Assembly (NCBI RefSeq): GCF_000283155.1 | Contig: NW_004454267.1 | Location: forward strand, 1,475,956 to 1,539,955 | Length of the DNA: 64,000 bases | Source of the DNA: Ceratotherium simum simum | Taxonomy: Eukaryota > Chordata > Mammalia > Perissodactyla > Rhinocerotidae | Direction of reading: 5' to 3' | Shown: piece after piece, positions 42,622 to 53,950 of the stretch | How positions within the stretch are numbered: position 1 is the stretch's first letter | How the letters are laid out: each line of letters opens with the position of its first letter | Program-made: the position numbers and the translations under genes | The notes under the pieces: model-generated | What the model was told of the DNA's origin: nothing | What the model saw: the letters and a program-made list of their open reading frames with translations, nothing else | Databases searched by the model: none

Positions 42622-43245
42622 TCAACCCTCTCAGCCATGCCAAGAAGCAGCTAATTCATCGGAAGGAAAACGCTGAGCCTGCCGTCAGGGTCCTTCAAAG
42701 TAAACCTGCTGCACGATTAGCTGAAGGATAGGGCCGTGCTGAGAGTTAGTGCACCAGAAACACCTCATCACATAGCAGCTACTGGAGTGGGTCCCATGAA
42801 GAGGACCCCACTCAGCCAGCACAGTTCTGCAGCCGTCATGAACCTGGGCGACTGGACATTTGGGCTGGAGCAGTTCAGCTTTCTCTGCTGTTTGAGATGG
42901 ATCTGTCATACCAGGGACCAGCCTTTGCTGAGTCCTCTCTCCTTTGAAGGACTGTCCTCTCTAAATATATCTAATCGATAATGAGAGCAAAGAGGGCCAA
43001 ACTGGAGAGTCCATTGGAGAGAGATCAGAAAGTGCCAGCAACACCATAATTGGCATAATTAGAAAGTATTGTTTTCAGGCAGCAAGGATCAGGTCTTTCC
43101 AATTCATAGTTGAAAATGCCCCATGATTAATTTCCTCCAGACTGTGCCTTAGTGATATGAAAAGCAATTAAAATAAGTAATCAAGAAAATCAAAGCATCC
43201 TAAGTACTTAAAGATCATAAGACAATGGCACCTAATAATAGCAAT
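42622..43245. promoter_or_regulatory. Repeat-free block with homeodomain motif cluster (candidate enhancer)
   Basis: No repeat recognised. From about 42965 to 43185 it has 'atctaatcgataatgagagc', 'accataattggcataattag', 'ccccatgattaatttcctcc' and 'aagcaattaaaataagtaat'. That is at least six TAAT/ATTA cores in about 220 bp, though the local base composition is also AT-rich. Inference only. Confidence 0.35.
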
Positions 43246-43254
43246 AACCAGAGT

Positions 43255-43515
43255 TACGTTTTATTTTTGCATTTCTTAACTATGTGCCAGACTGTGATAA
43301 ACATGTCAAAGCCTTATCTCATTTCATACCCAGTAAGCCTCATGAGGTAGGAACAGTTACTCTCAGCATTTTACAGATGACTTCAGGTGAGTTGCTTAGA
43401 GCTCAGCTAGAGGCCCAGAGTCACACAGCATGTAAGGGGCAGAGATGGAATTTGAACCTAGGCTACTAAAATGCAAATTCCAACCCTTCTAACTGTTAGG
43501 CTGTATTGCTTCTTA
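43255..43515 (-). repeat. MIR SINE
   Basis: 'actatgtgccagactgtgat', 'gcattttacagatgacttca', 'gagtcacacagcatgtaagg', 'tggaatttgaacctaggcta'. Confidence 0.9.
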
Positions 43516-43619
43516 AAGAAAGCCCTCTTGACTATTGTCAACTCTGAATGACTTATTGAATACAGGAAAGGAAGTTTATCTTTTCTTTCCCAGTCAGTAG
43601 GAGAAGTCATTGATTTTGC

Positions 43620-45080
43620 AATTTTTAAAATGTGGTAAGATACACACAACATAAAATTTACCATCTTTACTATTCTTAAGTGTGCAATTCAGTGGCATTA
43701 AATACATTCACAATGTTGTGCAACCATAACTATTACCCATTTCTGGAAATTTTCATCATCCCAAACAGAAACTCTCTACCCATTAACCACTAACTCCATT
43801 CTCTCTTTCTCCCAGGCCCTGATCACCTCTATTCTACTTTCTGTCTCTCTGAATTTGCCTGTTGTGGGTACCTCATAAGTGGAATCGTGCAATATTTGTC
43901 CTTTTGTGTCTGACTTATTTCCCTTAACATGTTGTTTTCAAGGTTTGTTATAGCATGTATCACAATTTCATTCCTTTTTATGCTGAATAATATCCCATTG
44001 TATGTATAGATCACATTTTGCTTATCCATTCATATGTTGATGAGTATTTGGTTTGTTTCCACCTTTTGCCTTCTGTGAATAATGCTGCTATGAATATTGA
44101 TGTACAGTATTTGTTTGAGTCCCTGCTTTTGGATATATATTGAGAAGTAGAATTACTAGATCATTTGGTAATTCTATGTTTAACTTTTTGAGGAACCACT
44201 AAACTGTTTTCCATAATGGCCATGCCATTTTACACTCCCACCAGCAACGCACCAGGGTTCCAGTTTCTCCACATCTTCTCCAACATTTGTTATTTTTGGT
44301 TTTTTGATAATAGTCATTCTAATAGGTGTGAAGTGGTATCTCACTGTATTTTGATTAGCATTTCCCTAATCACTAATGATGTTGAGCATCTCTTCATATG
44401 CTTATTGGTTGTTGGGGAAGTATCCTCTCAAGTCTTTTGCCCATTTATGAATTGAGTTGTTTGTTTTTCTGTTGTTGAGTTGTAGGAGTTTTTTTTTTTT
44501 GCATATTCTGGATATTAATCCTTTATCAGATATATGATTTGCAAAATATTTTCCCTTATTCTGTGGGTTGTCTTTTCACTCTCTTAATAATGTCCTCTGA
44601 TGAACAAAAGTTTTTAATTTGATGAAATCAAATTTATGTATTTTTTTCTTTTGTTGCCTGTGCTTTTGGTGTTATATCCAAGAAATCGTTACCAAATCCA
44701 GTGTTGTAAGACTTTCCCCTATGTTTTCTTCTAAGAGTTTTATAGTTTTAGCTCTTACATTTAGGTCTTTGATCCATTTCGAGTTAGTTTTTGTGTATGG
44801 CGTAAACTATGGTCCAACTTAATTCTTTTGCATGTGGATATCCAGTTTTCCTGACACTCTTTGTTGAAGAGACCATCTTTCCCCATTGAATGGATTTGGC
44901 ACCCTTGTCATTTGATTGTATATGCAAAGGTTTATTTCTGGGCTTTCTATTCTATTCCATTGGCCTTTATGTCTGTCTTTATGCCAATAGCACACTATTT
45001 TGATTACTGTAGCTTTGTAGTCAGTTTTGAAATCAGGAAGTGTGAAATCAGAAAGTTTTCCTCCAGGAAAAGTCATTTTA
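43620..45080 (-). repeat. L1M-type LINE, ORF2 end and 3' UTR
   Basis: Continuous 1.46-kb reverse-complement L1: 'gtgtgcaattcagtggcatt', 'ttgtgcaaccataactatta', 'gtctctctgaatttgcctgt', 'ctcccaccagcaacgcacca', 'gatattaatcctttatcaga', 'tgattactgtagctttgtag'. Many stops in all frames. Confidence 0.93.
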
Positions 45081-45084
45081 ATTC

Positions 45085-46140
45085 ACATGAGACGAAAATT
45101 AAAATGTGGATCAGTCTCAGATCAGTTAATGCAGAGGAGTTGGCAATTAAGCCAGCTTGAAGACTAAAGTTCCTGTTAGCATCATCCAAGCTGCAGAATC
45201 CCTCAGGGGCTTGTGCCTACCACTCTTCATTCTTATAGAGAGAGGAAGGGTGTAGGGATGGAGACTAAGGATGGTGCTGGCAGAGATGTGAATTGGTCCA
45301 ATATTTTGGGGGGGCATTTGGAAGTAAGAATCATAACCTTTGAAAATGTGCTACCATTTGACCGAGGAACAGTGTTTTTAGGGAGAGTAATAAAAAATGG
45401 ACTTACACAAAAATTTACCTGCAAGGATGTTGTCAGGGAGAGGGAAATTACCCCCCTCTACCCCTCCTCAGTTCTTATGGCTGGACTAATAATGAAATTG
45501 ACACAAGACCAGATTAACAGGACAAAAACCAATTTAATATGTACATATGGGAGATCATAAAAAAATGATGCTCAGAGAGAACAAAGCAGGCAGCTTACAT
45601 ATTTTTTTACACAAAAAAACAATAAATTTGTGACAATCTGACAGGACAATGGGGTATATAATTAGTGAGGAATTCAAGCAGAGTTTAGGCTTGAGGTGGT
45701 AAATTAGTAAAAATAACAAGGTTTTTTTTATACAGGCTTCTTGGCCCTAAATTCCCCAGCTCTGGTGATAAGGATGTTTCTATCTCCTGATGCAGGGCGG
45801 GTACCTTTCACATGGGAGATTTATTTCCTGCTTTCAAGGGGAAAAGAGAGAGGAGGGTCAAAACTTCACTAAGTCAAACAAGTAACTTTAATTCAAAATA
45901 ATCAATATGCCATTGTGGCATATTTGGTGGCAGCCTGCCCTGGACACCAACAATGTTCAACCTAGCATTGTTACCATAGCAATAAATAACAAACAAATTT
46001 GAGTGGCATTGGTTAAATTATGTTACAACCATACAATGGGATACCAGGCGGCTGTTAGAAACATGTTGCTTTAGCACATTTGTAGACATGAAAAGATGGT
46101 AATGATAACTATTTAAATTGAAAAAAATTATATGCACTGT
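45085..46140 (+). repeat. Old L1 fragment split by an LTR
   Basis: 45265-45430 ('gtgctaccatttgaccgagg', 'acttacacaaaaatttacct', 'gcaaggatgt') and 45953-46140 ('catagcaataaataacaaac', 'aaccatacaatgggatacca') join as a single L1M 3' region. 45085-45260 is unassigned. Confidence 0.65.
45427..45956 (-). mobile_element. ERV1-type solo LTR with perfect 4-bp TSD
   Basis: LTR 45431-45952 (522 bp), TG...CA on the minus strand, flanked by atgt at 45427-45430 and 45953-45956. Plus-strand landmarks 'ttcttatggctggactaata', 'gacacaagaccagattaaca', 'cacatgggagatttatttcc', 'caatatgccattgtggcata' recur in the copy at 54530-55057. Confidence 0.9.
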
Positions 46141-46219
46141 GCAATTTCCCAGTTGTCAGATTTGGAGATCATAAAATATCCAAGCACACGTGCACACATA
46201 CTGTAAGGATAGATGCCAT

Positions 46220-46680
46220 TATTAATAGTGGTTATATTAGGTCTGGCTCTCCAGAAGCAGATCCTGAGATGAGGATTTGTGTGCAACAGATTTATTAGGG
46301 AAGTTCTGCAAGGAGAGATTGGTAAGGGAAAGGGCAACAGGACAGAAGAGGGGAGGAAGCTAGGCAAGGACATATTTCTGGCCCAGTCCCACAGTGGGTA
46401 ACTCCAGCCTGGTCCCCAGAGGAACTGTGGGGTGTAAACTACACTGCAGGTTTGTCCTAGCATAAAGCAAGGAAGCTGGGCTTTCAGACTCCCTCACCCA
46501 GCAGTCTTTGGCCAAAGGCCACCCTAGGGGGATGTAAATTCCCAGGCACTCTGGATAAAGCCGCTCTGGTAGCCTGAGGGTGGTCCCGTGAGGTAGAGCC
46601 ACAGTTTACCCACGTTGTGGAAGAGGTGTGCAGAAATGGTAAAAGGGATCCTAGGGGATCTAAGTGGAGCACCCGTTTAA
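46220..46680. repeat. Unnamed interspersed repeat, related to 31000-31248
   Basis: 'ctctccagaagcagatcctg' 'agatgaggattt' and downstream phrases recall a common mammalian repeat whose name I cannot assign; possibly an LTR in reverse. Confidence 0.5.
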
Positions 46681-46904
46681 CACTCTCTATATTTTTGTAG
46701 ACAAGGACAAGGTATTATTTTTGTAATAGCAGGATGTTATTTAAAAGAAGTATACATAGAAACAAATATCTTTCAAAGTCCTCTGCAATTTCACTTCTGT
46801 TTCGTAGAATTATACTTAATGTTCTGTGACAAAGGACTCTTTCTCATGACCATGCCGCACTGGTTGTTCTGGCAGTATTCTAATCAAGCTACGGAGCTTT
46901 AAAA

Positions 46905-47790
46905 TCCTCATTCCAGGGAGAAAATATTTGAAAACTGTATATCTGATAAAAGGTTAATATCCAAAATATATTTGGGACTCATACAACTCAGTAGCAAAAA
47001 AACCACTGTTGGTGGGAATACAAATTGGTGCAACCACTATGGAAAACAGTATAGAGGCTCCTTAAAAAATTAAAACTAGAACTAACATTTGATCCAGCAA
47101 TTCTACTTCTGGGTATATATCCAAAGGAAATGAAATATATCTCAAAGAGATATCTGCACCCCCATGTCCATTGAAGCATTATTTACAATAGCCAAGACAT
47201 AGGAACAATCTAAGTGTCCATTGACAGACGAATGGATAAAGAAAATGTGGTATATATAAAAAAAGGAATATTATTCAGCCATAAAAAAGAAGGAAATCCT
47301 GCTATTTGCAACCATGTGGATGGACCTTGCAGGCATTATGCTAAATGACATTAGCCAGACAGAAAAAGACACATAGTGTACGCTCTCACTTATATATGGA
47401 ATCTAAAAAAACAGGACTCATAGAAACAGAGAGTAGATTAGTGGTTGCCAAGGGCTGGAGGGTGGGGGAAATGAGGAGATGCTGGTCACAGTGTATAGAC
47501 TTCCATTTATAAGAGGAATAATTTCTGGGATCTAATGTACAGACAGCATGGTGACTTTAGTTAACAATGCTGTATTGTATTCTTGAAAGTTGCTATGAGA
47601 GTAGATCTTAGGTGTTCTTGCCATAACAACAACAAGTGGTAACTATGTGAGGTGAAGGAGGTGTTAACTAACCTTATTGTGGTAAACTCTTTGCAATATA
47701 TATGTGGATCAAGTTGTACACCTTAAATTTATGCAATGTATATGTCAGTTATATTTCAATAAAACTGGAAAAAATTCCTCATTCCAGGGA
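46905..47790 (+). mobile_element. L1 3' end insertion with perfect 15-bp TSD
   Basis: Body 46920-47775 (856 bp), plus strand, flanked by tcctcattccaggga at 46905-46919 and 47776-47790. It contains the ORF2 end ('ttgatccagcaattctactt', 'tctgggtatatatccaaagg', 'acatgtggatggacc'-like) and an L1M-type 3' UTR ending 'gttatatttcaataaaactg'. No frame is intact. Confidence 0.95.
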
Positions 47791-47884
47791 CCAACATATA
47801 TCACTAATAGTAACAAACACAATGAAAACAATCATAACAGCAACGATGACATGTGGAACCATCCTTTACATCAGTGTTAGTAAT

Positions 47885-48130
47885 AATAGTAACATGTATT
47901 GAAGCCCTCTCTGGGCTGGGTCCTGGCCAAAGCACTTAACGTGCATTATCTCATTAAATCCTCATAATAATCTTATGAGTTCGGTACAATTATTATCCCC
48001 ATTTCCCAGATGGGAAAAACAAGGCCAAGAGAGGTTAAATAATTTGCTCCACCAAAAGCAGTAAAAGACAGAGCTTGAACTTCACCCAGGTTTCCCTGGT
48101 GCCAAAACTCCTGTTCAGAATCATTGAACT
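47885..48130 (-). repeat. MIR SINE
   Basis: 'ttatctcattaaatcctcat', 'ccatttcccagatgggaaaa', 'ccaagagaggttaaataatt', 'agacagagcttgaacttcac'. Confidence 0.9.
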
Positions 48131-49704
48131 GAGCTAGATCCCAATCCATGTGCTTCTCCTCTTATATTTGAAGAAACATAAGTTTTGAATTCTGATCATG
48201 GCCAGTTCTTCTGCTGTCACATTGTGCTCCTTCTTTTTATATGTAAGTCCAAGCATATTTCTTTGCTGCTTTTCCTAGCCTCTTTGGACAAGCTATTTTA
48301 GCTTCTTTCTGTTCATAATCTCTTGGGAGAAGGGCTGATGTATTTGTAAAATAATGAACAAAGCCATCATTGTCTATGGAGAATACCTGCCCCAGTGCAT
48401 GCTGGGTGGAGCATTTTATAATATTCAAGCTTCACTCATTGCCTTCCCTAAAAGATAGTTTTCTCTGATCTAAGGGGAAACCTTACCTCTTTGTCTGTTG
48501 CAAATATACATGATAAAAATGGACAGGGGCCAAGAGACGTATTATAACGTGAGAAAAGCATTTCCCAGGACATTAGACTAAGGATGATAATTTTAGAAAT
48601 TGCCAAATAGGATAAATGAGTGGCTTCCTTCTTCTTCTGAACCATTTTCCTTTCATCGTCCTCTTAAGTCTAAATTCCTGGCATAGAGCTCTACGTGAAA
48701 CAGGTTGAAAGAAATAGAAATAAACAGATGGTTCAAAAGAAATGGAGAGGATTTAGATGACTTCCACAGGTTAAATTTCTATCCAAAGATTAATTTGCTT
48801 GCACCAGACTCGACTTTTCAGATTCCTGTTTGCTTATGTATGAGGAAAAAAACAAACTCAGCTAGGCTGAATCTAGCGATTAGTTAAAGTACTCAGACAC
48901 CCATTATTGAAAAATCTCCATTCCACTTGGAGTTGGGGTTTGCTTAGTGCCGCCTGATAATAACTTTCTGCCTGACTGATGGCTACTAATTCTGAGAGCG
49001 GTACGTGAATGTCAATCACAAATGGAAATAGACACACAAACTCTAGGACCCATTAAGCCCGTTGCCGTGATCGCATTCCCCAATGTGTGTTGATTCAAAA
49101 TATAGGCTAAAGAAATTTAATTGCATTCTGGATGGGAAACATTTATGCTTCGAGTTTGCTCTGTTTGGGGCATGCAGAAGAGAAAAGAGAGGAAATGAAG
49201 CAGAAGGACCTCGGGGGATCGAGAGAGCATCATGCCCCGCTGACAGGTGCAGAGAACAGACCTAACATCTGTGAAAGGAAAGTCAAGTACTTAGGCACAA
49301 GGTGGTAGGAAATTAAAGCACCAAGAGATGGTTAAGCTGCTCAAAGAAGTAGGCTGGGAAGGCGATTGTGTTTTTCTCAATCAAGAACTGGCTGCGTCTA
49401 AAAATATACAGCCTACCAGACTTCCTTTTCTCCCTCCTCTTTCAGCCCATTGGCGTCGATTTGTTCTTAAAGCATGGAAGGAGGCCTCCGGGAGCCCAGC
49501 TACATTGTCACGCAGTGAAAATGAGCACTTAAAACATACACACTTCTCCCAACTTCATGTGCTTGAGGCAAATGGGTTTGGAAGAATTTCACCCACTCAT
49601 GGAGTGGCGGAGTACCTCTGGAACCAACTAGGCTGGGGTGTTCGCTTTGTTTGTTCTGTCTTGGATTTTTCAGATGAGGCTTAGGAAGGACAAAGAACCT
49701 GGGT
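48131..49704. other. Repeat-poor block, candidate conserved/regulatory part 48890-49320
   Basis: About 1.57 kb with no named repeat, the longest such stretch here. 48890-49320 includes 'gtgaatgtcaatcacaaatg' (PBX/MEIS-like TGTCAATCA), 'ggctactaattctgag', 'aagaaatttaattgcattct' and 'ctgacaggtgcagagaacag' (E-box CAGGTG). A 118-residue plus-strand frame at 49328-49684 shows no domain that I recognise; I cannot exclude a fragment of something real. Confidence 0.35.
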
Positions 49705-49905
49705 GGCAGTCTAGTGCGGTGCTTAGACAGAGGGGCTCAAATTCTGGATCTGCCACTTGACAAATCACTGAGTGATTTGGGCAAGTTGTAATCTCCCTGA
49801 GACTCTGCTTGTTTTTCTGTAAGTGGGGATGAAGATGAGACTATTGATGACATAGCATTTACTATTAGGATTGACTAGGGTAATGCATGTAAAATGCACT
49901 ATATT
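49705..49905 (+). repeat. MIR SINE
   Basis: 'ctggatctgccacttgacaa', 'gatttgggcaagttgtaatc', 'gtaatgcatgtaaaatgcac'. Confidence 0.82.
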
Positions 49906-49989
49906 TATTTAACATAGAGTTATCGAGCAGATAACGTTCTAGGTGCTACATAACCTTGTTTTCTGCACTTGGGTGACAAGCATAGCTAA

Positions 49990-50205
49990 TAGTGGCAGCA
50001 ACTAACCTTTATCGAGTATCTACTGTGTGCCATGGCCCTGTGGTCACCTTTTGCACATGTGTCATTGTATCAGTCAGCAACCCCAGAGGCAGGCACTACT
50101 TTTTATCTCCATCACGTAGATAAGGAAACTGACTCTTAAAGAGGGAAATCGAGTAACGGCCCAAGGTCACACAGCTAGTAGGTGGCTGAGCTGGGATTCA
50201 TTCCA
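49990..50205 (-). repeat. MIR SINE
   Basis: 'ctttatcgagtatctactgt', 'gtagataaggaaactgactc', 'caaggtcacacagctagtag'. Confidence 0.9.
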
Positions 50206-50510
50206 TTTTCTTTCAGTATGTGTTTATCGGCACCTACATCAGGTCACACACTGTGCAAGAGGCAGAGGATGCAGCGATGAACAAATGGGGCAGGTTCTCT
50301 GTCCTTATGGTGCTTATACTCTAGTCGGGGTGCATGCAACAGCACATTGTAGAACAACAATTTAGTTCTGACTCCGATGACTTTCAGGAAGGAGATGTGT
50401 GAGGGCTGAGGGCTAGATCTGACCTGGTTTTAGGGAGTGACATTTAAACTGAGATCTGAAGGAGGAGTAGGAATCAGAGCAGAAGGGCAGCTGTGAAGAA
50501 TGTTCCAGAC
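50206..50510 (-). repeat. L2 LINE 3' end
   Basis: 'tgtgtttatcggcacctaca', 'cagcgatgaacaaatggggc', 'tccttatggtgcttatactc', 'gagatctgaaggaggagtag' in reverse-complement L2 order. Confidence 0.8.
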
Positions 50511-50565
50511 TGGAGGCCATTTTCATGGTGTAGTTGCTCCTCAGGCCTGTCTCTCCAGTCTATTG

Positions 50566-51615
50566 AAAAACCATGCTGGAAAGGAAACCATCAACAAAAC
50601 GAAAAGACAACCTAACAATTGGGAGAAGATATTTGCAAACCATACATCTGATAAGGGCTTAATCTCCAAAATATATAAAGAACTCATGCATCTCAACAAC
50701 AAAAAAACTAACAACCCAATTAAAAAATGAGCAAAAGACCTGAACAGACATTTCTCCAAAGAAGATACACAGATAGCCAACAGGCACATGAAAAGATGTT
50801 CAACATCATTAACTATCAGGGAAATGCAAATCAAAACTACAATGAGATATCACCTCACACCCGTCAGAATGGCTATAATTAACAAGACAAGAAGCAACAA
50901 GTGTTGGAGAGGATGTGGAGAGAAGGGAACTCTCATACACTGCTGGCGGGAGTGCAAACTGGTGCAGCCACTATGGAAAACAGTATGGAGATTCCTCAAA
51001 AAATTAAGGATAGAACTACCATATGATCCAGCTATTCCACTGCTGGGTATTTATCCAAAGAACTTGAAAACATCAATGCGTAAAGATACATACACCCCTG
51101 TGTTCATTGCAGCGTTATTCACAATAGCCAAGACTTGGAAGCAACCTAAGTGCCTATCAAGGGACGAATGGATAAAGAAGCTGTGGTATATATACACAAT
51201 GGAATACTACTCAGCCATAAGAAACGATGAAATCCAGCCATTTGTGACAACATGGATGGACACTGAGGGTGTTATGCAAAGTGAAATAAGTCAGAGGGAG
51301 AAGGTCAAATACCGTATGATTTCCCTCATTAAGTAGTAGATAATAACAACAACAAACAAACACATAGAGACAGAGATTGGGTTGGTGGTTACCAGAGGGG
51401 AAGGGGGGAGGGAGGAGGGTGAAAGGGATAATTTGGCACATGTGTGTGGTGATGGGTTATAATTAGTATTTGGGTGGTGAACATGATATAATCTATGCAG
51501 AAATAGAAGTATAATGATGTACACCTGAAATTTATACAATGTTATAAACCAATGTTTCTGCAATAACCAAAAATTAAAGTAAAAAAAAAAGAAAAGAAAA
51601 GAAAAACCATGCTGG
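50566..51615 (+). mobile_element. Youngest 5'-truncated LINE-1, perfect 15-bp TSD
   Basis: Body 50581-51600 (1020 bp), plus strand, flanked by gaaaaaccatgctgg at 50566-50580 and 51601-51615. It has the end of ORF2, a purine-rich 3' UTR (about 51395-51432) and an A-rich tail with GAAAA units. It is nearly uninterrupted and closely matches the opposite-strand copy at 7770-8545, so it belongs to a recently active lineage. 5' truncated, so immobile by itself. Confidence 0.97.
50788..51336 (+). pseudogene. LINE-1 ORF2 C-terminal fragment (182 aa frame)
   Basis: The longest open frame of the window. It contains '[20 protein letters not shown]', '[19 protein letters not shown]' and '[19 protein letters not shown]', conserved in the C-terminal cysteine-rich part of mammalian ORF2p. 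The same frame runs upstream to the insertion point except for one TGA at 50728-50730. Endonuclease and reverse transcriptase domains are missing. No promoter is present, so protein is not expected. Confidence 0.95.
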
Positions 51616-51953
51616 CTCCAACCCCGGTTGTGGGCAACTTCTTTTCCAGGCTTTGCCAGCCCAGCTGACAGCCCTGAGACCTGACGGATGCGTTTTCCCT
51701 GTAAGAGGGCATTTGACATCATTTTCTAGAATGAGTCTTTCTCCTGACCAGAAGCTTGTGATTAGCCCTTGGCAAATTACAAGTCTAAAGGCATCGTGTG
51801 TGTAAGTGTGTCTTGCAGCTATAAAAATGCCATTTTCAGTTATATCTCTAAATCCTCCCAATTCTCAGCGCCTTCTCAGTGGACGGGAAGTGAAGAAGGA
51901 TGTTTTGAGTGATAGAGAAGCTGGTGAGCTCCTGGCAGTGAAACCCGAATAAC
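51616..51953. other. Unique sequence
   Basis: Nothing recognised between the L1 and the SINE. Confidence 0.4.
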
Positions 51954-52280
51954 GTCCCTTTCTTCTTCTTTTTTTTTTTTGTGAGGAAGATTAGCCCTGA
52001 GCTAACATCCATGCCAATCCTCCTTTTTTTTGCTGAGAAAGACGGGCTCTGAGCTAACATCTATTGCCAGTCCTCCTCCTTTTTTTCCCCCCAAAGCCCC
52101 AGTGGATAGTTGTATGTCATAGCTGCACATCCTTCTAGTTGCTGTATGTGGGACGTGGCCTCAGCATGGCCGGAGAAGCGGTGCGTCGGTGCACGCCCGG
52201 GATCGGAACCCGGGCCACCAGCAGCGGAGCGTGCTCACTCAACCGCTAAGCCACGGGGCCGGCCCTGTCCCTTTCTTCTT
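51954..52280 (-). mobile_element. ERE-type composite tRNA-derived SINE with TSD
   Basis: Body 51968-52266 on the minus strand, perfect TSD gtccctttcttctt at 51954-51967 and 52267-52280. Head 'ggccggccccgtggc' and tRNA-like B-box 'gggttccgatcccggg' are well kept. It contains the 'ccactggggctttggg' module plus two 'gatgttagctcag' modules, as at 34182-34480. Confidence 0.96.
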
Positions 52281-52619
52281 AACCACAGACAGAGAAACCT
52301 GCTCAGCCTGAGGGCGGAGGAACACCAAGGTGTCAAATATGCCCAGGAGAATAAGGGGGCCATTTTCTTGTTTTTCTTTTGGGAAGAGGAGGAGAGGCAG
52401 CCTTCTCAGACCTTGAGGGCTTTGAATTAAAAATGAGAGCGGTGTGGGAATTCTTTTCACATTTTTTCCCATTCAGTTCTATTAAACATCTTGTGACCCT
52501 TGGCTAGGAACTAGGGACTCAAGACATTAAACAGACTCCTCCTCCCCATCCCCCCAGCCCTCCTGGAGCTCTTAAGCAAATGCAGGAAACAGTTGCATTT
52601 AAATAAGCAACTTTAATAC
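52281..52619. other. Unique sequence
   Basis: Nothing recognised. Confidence 0.35.
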
Positions 52620-52710
52620 TAAGTAAACTGTGCTCTATGCCCGTAATGGGCACTTCATAAAGTTTTGTTGAATGATTGAGTGCCTACATGAATGAGTGAA
52701 TGAATGATAG
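52620..52710 (+). repeat. L2 LINE 3' end
   Basis: 'gtaatgggcacttcataaag' then 'ttgttgaatgattgag' and TGAA units. Confidence 0.6.
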
Positions 52711-52936
52711 TCTATGAGAAACCACCAGACAGATTCCAGTGTATGACTCGAAAAGTATCTGATTGAAGTTTGCACTGAGAATTAGGGGTTGATGTATACA
52801 GGACTTGACTGGATAAAGAAGCAAAGAGAAGAGGAGAGGTATGCAGCTGTGGGAAAACCTTGAGATTCAGGTTGGGGCCCGATTTTAAGCCTGACTCTGC
52901 CTCTACCTGCCTTAGACTATTGTGGTGGGTGGTATA

Positions 52937-53133
52937 GCATTCTGCAGTGGTGCTCAAACTTGAGCGTGCATTGGAATCGCCTTGGGAGTTTGTTAAAACC
53001 CAGATTTGGGGGCCCCACCCACAGTTTCTGACTCAGTAGGTCTGGGGTGGAGCCTGAAAACTTGCATTTCTAGCCATTTCCCTTGTGATGATGTTGGTCC
53101 TGGGACCGCACTTTGAGAACCACAGGCAGACTG
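52937..53133. mobile_element. MER5A hAT-Charlie MITE
   Basis: Full element 52945-53125 with ends 'cagtggtgctcaaacttgag' and 'cactttgagaaccacag'. The 8-bp flanks gcattctg (52937-52944) and gcagactg (53126-53133) agree at six of eight positions, the hAT TSD length. Confidence 0.92.
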
Positions 53134-53164
53134 GCTTAGAATAAGAGTTCTGGATTCAAACCAC

Positions 53165-53300
53165 TTAAGTTTAAGATTGCCAGGTAAAAACAGGATCCTC
53201 AGTTAAATTGGAATTTTGTTTAAACAACTAATAATGTTTTAATGTAAGTATGTCCCAGGCAAGAGGCGTCCGGTACTTTTACGTGCTACATCTGGCAAGT
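53165..53300. repeat. Palindromic DNA transposon remnant
   Basis: 'attgccaggtaaaaacagga' and 'gtgctacatctggcaagtcc' are the two ends; the centre has 'gtaagtatgtcccaggcaag'. Same type as the half-copy at 22870. Confidence 0.6.
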
Positions 53301-53329
53301 CCAGTGGGTTTAACTTCCCCCATTGCTGC

Positions 53330-53517
53330 TCTGGACCACTTTATTTAAGGCAAGTCATTTAACCTCTTTGAGCTTCAGTATCTCTATCTACAAAATGGGG
53401 ATGGTAATAATGCCAGCTGTCTCCTAAAGTGCTTAAGACAATGAAATGATCACGTAAAGGACTTACCACAGAGCCTTGCCTCTAGCAAGCACTGAGTAAA
53501 TGTCAGCTGTTATTATT
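53330..53517 (+). repeat. MIR SINE
   Basis: 'ggcaagtcatttaacctctt', 'tctacaaaatggggatggta', 'gcactgagtaaatgtcagct'. Confidence 0.9.
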
Positions 53518-53883
53518 CACCATTAACCTCAGGTGAGTAACTTTTTGGAGAAAAAAACAGTATGCAGAGAGTGCTTTGTGAAAGGATTCTGTGATTCAGC
53601 CTATTTAATTTTAAACTAGGAAATATTTCTCTTAGAAAAGGTCCTTTCAGCCACCCCCTCCCATTTCTTTAATAGTAGATTATAAAAAATAGATTGGCTG
53701 ATTACATCTAAAAGCTCTCCTTCCAACAACTCCCACCCTGGCCCAGGGCAGGATTTGGCTGTCCTGCCTGTGTTGTGCTTGGGTGTTAAATTTCCGAGGT
53801 GCTGTCAAAGGCAGGTCCCCGGGGGTAGGGCTAATACTGGCCCCTGGGAAATAGACACAGCCCCTCTCAACTTGCTGCCTGTT
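53518..53883. other. Unique sequence
   Basis: No repeat or gene recognised up to the poly-A/purine tract. Confidence 0.35.
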
Positions 53884-53885
53884 AT

Positions 53886-53950
53886 TAAAAAAAAAAAAAA
53901 AAGAGGCGGAGAGAGAGAGAAGGAGGGGAGAGAGAGAGAGAAAGAGAGGG
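53886..53950. repeat. Poly-A followed by (GA)-rich purine tract
   Basis: About 17 A then about 45 bp of G/A only. Long purine:pyrimidine tracts can form non-B DNA; here it is otherwise unremarkable. Confidence 0.9.

Noticed and set aside
42546..42981. Short plus-strand frames beside the LTR as an LTR-driven transcript
   Set aside because: No splice or start context, and the frames straddle the LTR end and unique sequence without a domain.
50788..51336. 182-residue open frame as a host gene
   Set aside because: Its sequence is the C-terminal part of L1 ORF2 and it lies within an L1 bounded by a perfect TSD.
53903..53950. Purine tract as a replication origin or triplex switch
   Set aside because: It simply follows a poly-A run and has no mirror symmetry that I can see; only low-complexity DNA can be claimed.
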